Source: Notospermus geniculatus
Lineage: Eukaryota > Nemertea > Pilidiophora > Heteronemertea > Lineidae
Assembly (NCBI GenBank): GCA_002633025.1
Contig: NMRB01000130.1
Coordinates: 173,452-237,451 of the forward strand
Length of the DNA: 64,000 bases
Direction of reading: 5' to 3'
The notes under the pieces were generated by a model. That model worked only from the letters and a program-made list of their open reading frames with translations, was not told the DNA's origin and ran no database searches. A program made the translations under genes and the position numbers. Positions 60,658 to 64,000 of this stretch are shown piece after piece. The number at the start of each line of letters is the position of its first letter. Position 1 is the stretch's first letter.

Positions 60658-62714
60658 GCTCTCTCTCGTTGGCGGCGTGAACACGTGGTGGCTTACATGG
60701 GACACTTTAATGCATTACGGCCACGATTAGATTTGCGAATTGACGGTGTTCCGTTGAACGAAATCTACGATATACCAAAAATAGATAAGAGAAGTCCTCT
60801 CATATCTATCTTTGGATATACATGTACCTATCAGTTAAACGCTTTCGGCGAAATATTTGGAATTTGGTACATATTTACAAGCCTTGTCCTTCCCTTTAAT
60901 TAGCAACCTTAACTTCCATTCACGACACAAGACAACTTTAGTTACTTGTATGTCTAGCATTCTTCATCCACTATGCAGGTCGCTTTCATCATTGACCAGA
61001 TTCAGCCGCACACATCACCAGCCAATTAGGTCCATCTGTATCTTTCTAATAGTCTGGATACCCCGAGGTGACGCTCCGCCCCAGGGACCTGGCACTGCCG
61101 TTAACTGACAAAGAAGGGCAAAGTGATTTAAAGCCCGTCGGTTTGATTAATGGACCATCTGGGCCTGATTATTTAATATTAGGGACAATAAACGAAAATT
61201 AGGAACGATTAATGAGAGGTGTTTGGGTCTCTTGATTGTAGGCTGGCTTCGCTGAGTAAGCGCCGTGGTGGGCAGCAGAAGAACGTTACGTACTACAGTT
61301 GCCCCAGAAAGAACAGAGTTGAAATGGAATAAAACGTCAGTACATGTAGTTGGATGATTACATGCACTTCAAAAATATCAGCAAATTTACAACCGAATTT
61401 TCACAGCATGCTGCTGTAAAATTCATTTTACTACAGACTGCCCTATATTTGCCAACCCTTTCCTGGAACTTAACAGCAAGATGAAGTTTTGATACAGTTT
61501 GTGGGTTTAAGACAGCATTGTTGCTGTCAAAATACAGTACCGGCAGTTGCAAAAGATAAACATGTGCTGTGAAAATACAGGTAAGTGCTGTGTTACTCTC
61601 TGCTGTCAGCATTTGCAGGAGGAAATTTCTAACGGCCCGCGCGGGTTACTTCATACAGAACTGTCTGCCCAAATTTGGCAAGACATAAGTCGATTTATAG
61701 TTCAGTAACCTGGGCTTGTGAGTTACGACTTCAGCCACGTTTGGCTGGTTTATCAGTTCGCTGGACATCTGTGAGGAGGGTAAAACTTTTTCAAGAACAG
61801 CTGTGATGATTCATATTAACCCTCCGAGGGCAGACTACTGACCGTTTTATTCCATTTTCATTCTCTCTTCTCTCTGGTAACACTTCTCCCCGGGCTTTAC
61901 AACGGACGCAAGGAGATGTGTATTTACGGGAGTGTTACCAAAAAAAGTGATCGTACGACGTAGAACTGCTTAGTACAAATCGATTGCAACTCAATGTCAA
62001 GCTACGGAAACTACACACTATACGGCGAATATGTCATGTTACATCAAAAGAAAAACCAATAAAAAGTGTAGGATGTCTTGAAACTGTCCACATCAAATAT
62101 CATCGGGATTTACCGAGCTGTGCCTGTCAAGGGAATAAACTCTCCGCTTCTGCCATGTTAAACACATCCTGTTAGCTTTTTCCTCACGTTGCAGGATATT
62201 GGTCCGGATAAGTATTTCTTTACCATTTTCCAACGGGGATTTCCTTGCTTTTATTTGTGTGAGAGCTTTCGATGTATCATAAATAAATGTATAAGACGAT
62301 ATGAAAAAAAGTTCAAGAAAAAATGGCAGTAAAGGTTGAAGCGAGGTCGGTAATTGGCCAACCTTTAACCCGGAGATAAAAAAACATTCGACGAAAGATG
62401 GCTATTCATTACAAAGAAAACAGGAGCGCGTGTGGGAATTACACAAAAACTTTACATGTTCATGGTTTTCATCCCACGGGAAGTGGTTCAAATAAGGCGA
62501 AGTCAGTTTTTTCCATGACATTCTTTTAATCTCTCATTTTCGTTTTGAATAGTTGAGAAGACAGAGAAGTCTGTTTAAAAATATAATTATTTCATGTATT
62601 TCTCTGTTTGTTGCAAATGGACCTTTCACAATAAAATGAATTTCATCTTCAACACTTCGCGAACTATGGTACTCCAGTATTCTCTCTTCGGCTTTTAGTT
62701 TTGGCTTCGTTTAT
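60658..62714. other. Intronic stretch with a possible CAGCA-type repeat
   Basis: No exon was supported. About 61376-61620 is dense in CTGCTGT, ACAGCA and TGCTGTAAAAT words on both strands, suggesting an old inverted-repeat element without definable ends. Confidence 0.4.
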
Positions 62715-62861
62715 TAGGGAGAAATCAAACGATAAACGTAAACTTTACGACAACGTTACTTTTCATACTACACATTAACCAGATTTTATATTGCATTTTC
62801 GGTACAAAAATAACGTTGTCATTAACGCTTACGTTTATCGTTTGATTTCTAAACCTCCCTA
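62715..62861. mobile_element. TAGGGAG palindromic MITE, copy 2 (147 bp)
   Basis: TAGGGAGAAATCAAACGATA at the left mirrors TATCGTTTGATTTCTAAACC then TCCCTA at the right. The loop CATACTACACATTAACCAG is in the same orientation as in the copy at 24088-24239. It ends 263 bases before the 63125 exon. Confidence 0.88.
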
Positions 62862-63124
62862 GTGGCTCAATGCATCATCCCTCTTTCACTAAAATTTCAG
62901 CCATCTGAGTAATTGCTCATCATTATCAGCTTTCGCCACCTATACCATCAAAACGAAATTTCCATGGAGGCCACTTCATTATATGTCCTCAGAAAAATAC
63001 GTCAATCTGGAGTCGATTTTGCAACGAGTGTCTGTTAATCATAACTTCTTAAACCCGGGAATATCGGAGAAATTCATATTCCAGGCTGGTGTACTAATTT
63101 TCTACTCTGCGTTGTATATTTCAG

Positions 63125-63261
63125 GACCAGGCTACTGGGGTCTCATCAACACAGAATGGCACTTATGTGAAAAAGGCCGTCGACAGTCTCCCATTAATAT
63201 AGATCCAAAAACTCTTTTATTCGACGTAACGTTAGGGAATATACTCGTGGACACAAATAAG
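63125..63261 (+). CDS. CA10: Carbonic anhydrase-related protein 10/11-like, next exon
   Basis: The acceptor TTGTATATTTCAG ends at 63124 and the donor GTACGT starts at 63262. The first two bases complete a glycine codon with the last base of the 23922-23969 exon, giving the family signature ITGP across the junction. The next 45 codons include PGYWGLINTEWHLCEKGRRQ, then SPINIDPKTLLFDVTL and end VDTNK at phase 0. GPxxWGLIN, the cysteine in WHLC, and GRRQSPINI are typical of CA10/CA11-type proteins and of insect relatives; QSPxxI is shared with active carbonic anhydrases. These residues form the first strands of the fold and carry no metal ligands, so activity cannot be judged here. The frame is open upstream through the intron to an ATG at 62983, but that part has no family similarity and follows a good branch point and acceptor, so I take 63125 as the start. 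Confidence 0.93.
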
Positions 63262-63390
63262 GTACGTAGAATTCTTCAGAAATGATAGCCTAAGGCAAGA
63301 ACTTTTTTTTCAAATTTTCAAATAAATTCATGTTCGGTAACATAATCCTTTCCTCCTTGAAAAGTTTGCCCTGGAAGCATAAGGGCCTGG

Positions 63391-63561
63391 GGCCCTATGC
63401 ATACATGTAAAACATATTAAGTGTAAAAATTTCCCTTAAACTATTGTTCCAAACAAATCCGTATGCATAAAACATCTTAAGTGTAAAATTTCCCTTAAAC
63501 TATTGTTCCAAATAAAAGATAAGGGAAATTTTACACTTAAGATGTTTTATGCATACGGCCC
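63391..63561. repeat. GGGCCCTATGCAT hairpin with duplicated left arm (171 bp)
   Basis: GGGCCCTATGCATACATG and AACATATTAAGTGTAAAA start a left arm. A second left arm (CCGTATGCATAAAACATC, TTAAGTGTAAAATTTCCC) follows, and the right arm is inverse, ending GATGTTTTATGCATACGGCCC. Partial internal duplication or insertion of one copy into another is likely. Confidence 0.8.
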
Positions 63562-63713
63562 TTGACACTCCTTGACAATTTATTCAGAAATCAATTGCTT
63601 TTTTCTTCTTGGCACAATTCAAACACTATAGATTGAAAAAAAGATGGGGATATGGAAAATTCTTTAGTAGCTTTCAGGCTCGAAATACACAGGAACCATA
63701 AGTTGTATGTCCT

Positions 63714-63804
63714 GGGGCTGTATGCACAAAACATCTTAAGTGTAAAATTTCCCTTAAACTATAGTTCCAAACAAAAGATAAGGAAATTTTACACTTAAGG
63801 GCCC
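63714..63804. repeat. Second, shorter hairpin of the same family
   Basis: GGGGCTGTATGCACAAAACA with TCTTAAGTGTAAAATTTCCC in the left arm and GGAAATTTTACACTTAAGGGCCC in shortened form at the right. The right arm lacks the ATGTTTTATGCAT part. Confidence 0.7.
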
Positions 63805-64000
63805 GTATGCACCAAAGTGGTTTAAAATTTGGCTTAAACCTAGACTTACTAATCATGGATTAAGCGTGGATTAAATCATCCGAACTTGAACCTGCACCAA
63901 CCTAGTTAAACCACAGATTAAGTTGTCCATGGTTCATCCATGGTTGAACCAATTTCATAACATAAATGGCTATTACCAATGGATTAGGTCACACCCTGTG
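63799..64000. repeat. Start of a third GGGCCCGTATGCAC hairpin, cut by window end
   Basis: GGGCCCGTATGCACCAAAGT follows directly on the previous element. Then come words with GGTTTAAAATTTGGCTTAAACC and repeated GATTAAG, TGGATTAA. The matching right end is not within the window. Confidence 0.5.

Larger units (their letters stand above)
23970..63124 (+). other. Intron of the CA10-like gene (39,155 bases as assembled)
   Basis: The intron starts GTACGT and ends TATATTTCAG, with a good branch-point candidate TACTAAT at 63092-63098 and a T-rich tract after it. It contains no other exon I can support. About 12.6 kb (46199-58834) is probably an assembly duplicate, which would make the true length about 26.5 kb. 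Long introns near the 5' end are usual in CA10-type genes of other animals. Confidence 0.75.

Noticed and set aside
62983-63124. N-terminal extension of the 63125 exon from an upstream ATG
   Set aside because: The extension has no similarity to the family, contains a branch-point-like TACTAAT and ends in a good acceptor; similarity starts exactly at the splice site.

Overview
The window is animal nuclear DNA and almost entirely non-coding. It is AT-rich, has interrupted coding sequence with GT/AG splice signals and one 664-base run of N, and is packed with short hairpin-forming repeats. The palindromic words ACATGTACATGT and TAGGCCTA recur throughout. Together with a carbonic-anhydrase-related gene of the CA10/CA11 type, this suggests a marine invertebrate, and by style of repeats an echinoderm or hemichordate-like deuterostome. 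The species is inference; nothing here fixes it.

The only host gene I can support is part of a CA10/CA11-like carbonic anhydrase-related protein on the + strand. A 48-base exon (23922-23969) and a 137-base exon (63125-63261) are phase-matched and join to give the conserved N-terminal start of the carbonic anhydrase fold. The upstream (signal peptide) exon and all later exons were not found. The intervening intron is 39,155 bases as assembled.

Bases 1-23921 are upstream or intronic sequence holding small inverted-repeat elements, a 67-base satellite and, at 22885-23743, an internally deleted mariner transposon with perfect 33-base terminal repeats and a broken transposase. The intron begins and ends with direct copies of one 150-base hairpin element. 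It also holds a 5-base-target-site element invaded by a TTAA element, a 2.7-kb satellite-bearing inverted repeat with a 500-base Tc1-like element inside it, and other palindromes.

The largest structure is a 12-kb direct repeat, 34678-46198 and 46863-58834, whose copies abut the N gap exactly. The outer parts of the copies look identical by eye while the middle 6.5 kb differs by SNPs, indels and five transposon insertions. This looks like two haplotypes placed in series by the assembler, not a biological tandem duplication; if so the intron is about 26.5 kb. The comparison gives a useful view of polymorphic insertions, including a possible excision footprint.

Further right there is a palindrome nested in a 15-base minisatellite that lies between 105-base inverted arms (59953-60657), then the second exon and a cluster of GGGCC-ended hairpins. 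I found no rRNA, intact tRNA, CRISPR or prokaryotic feature. The most unusual content is the layered mobile-element architecture inside this intron.
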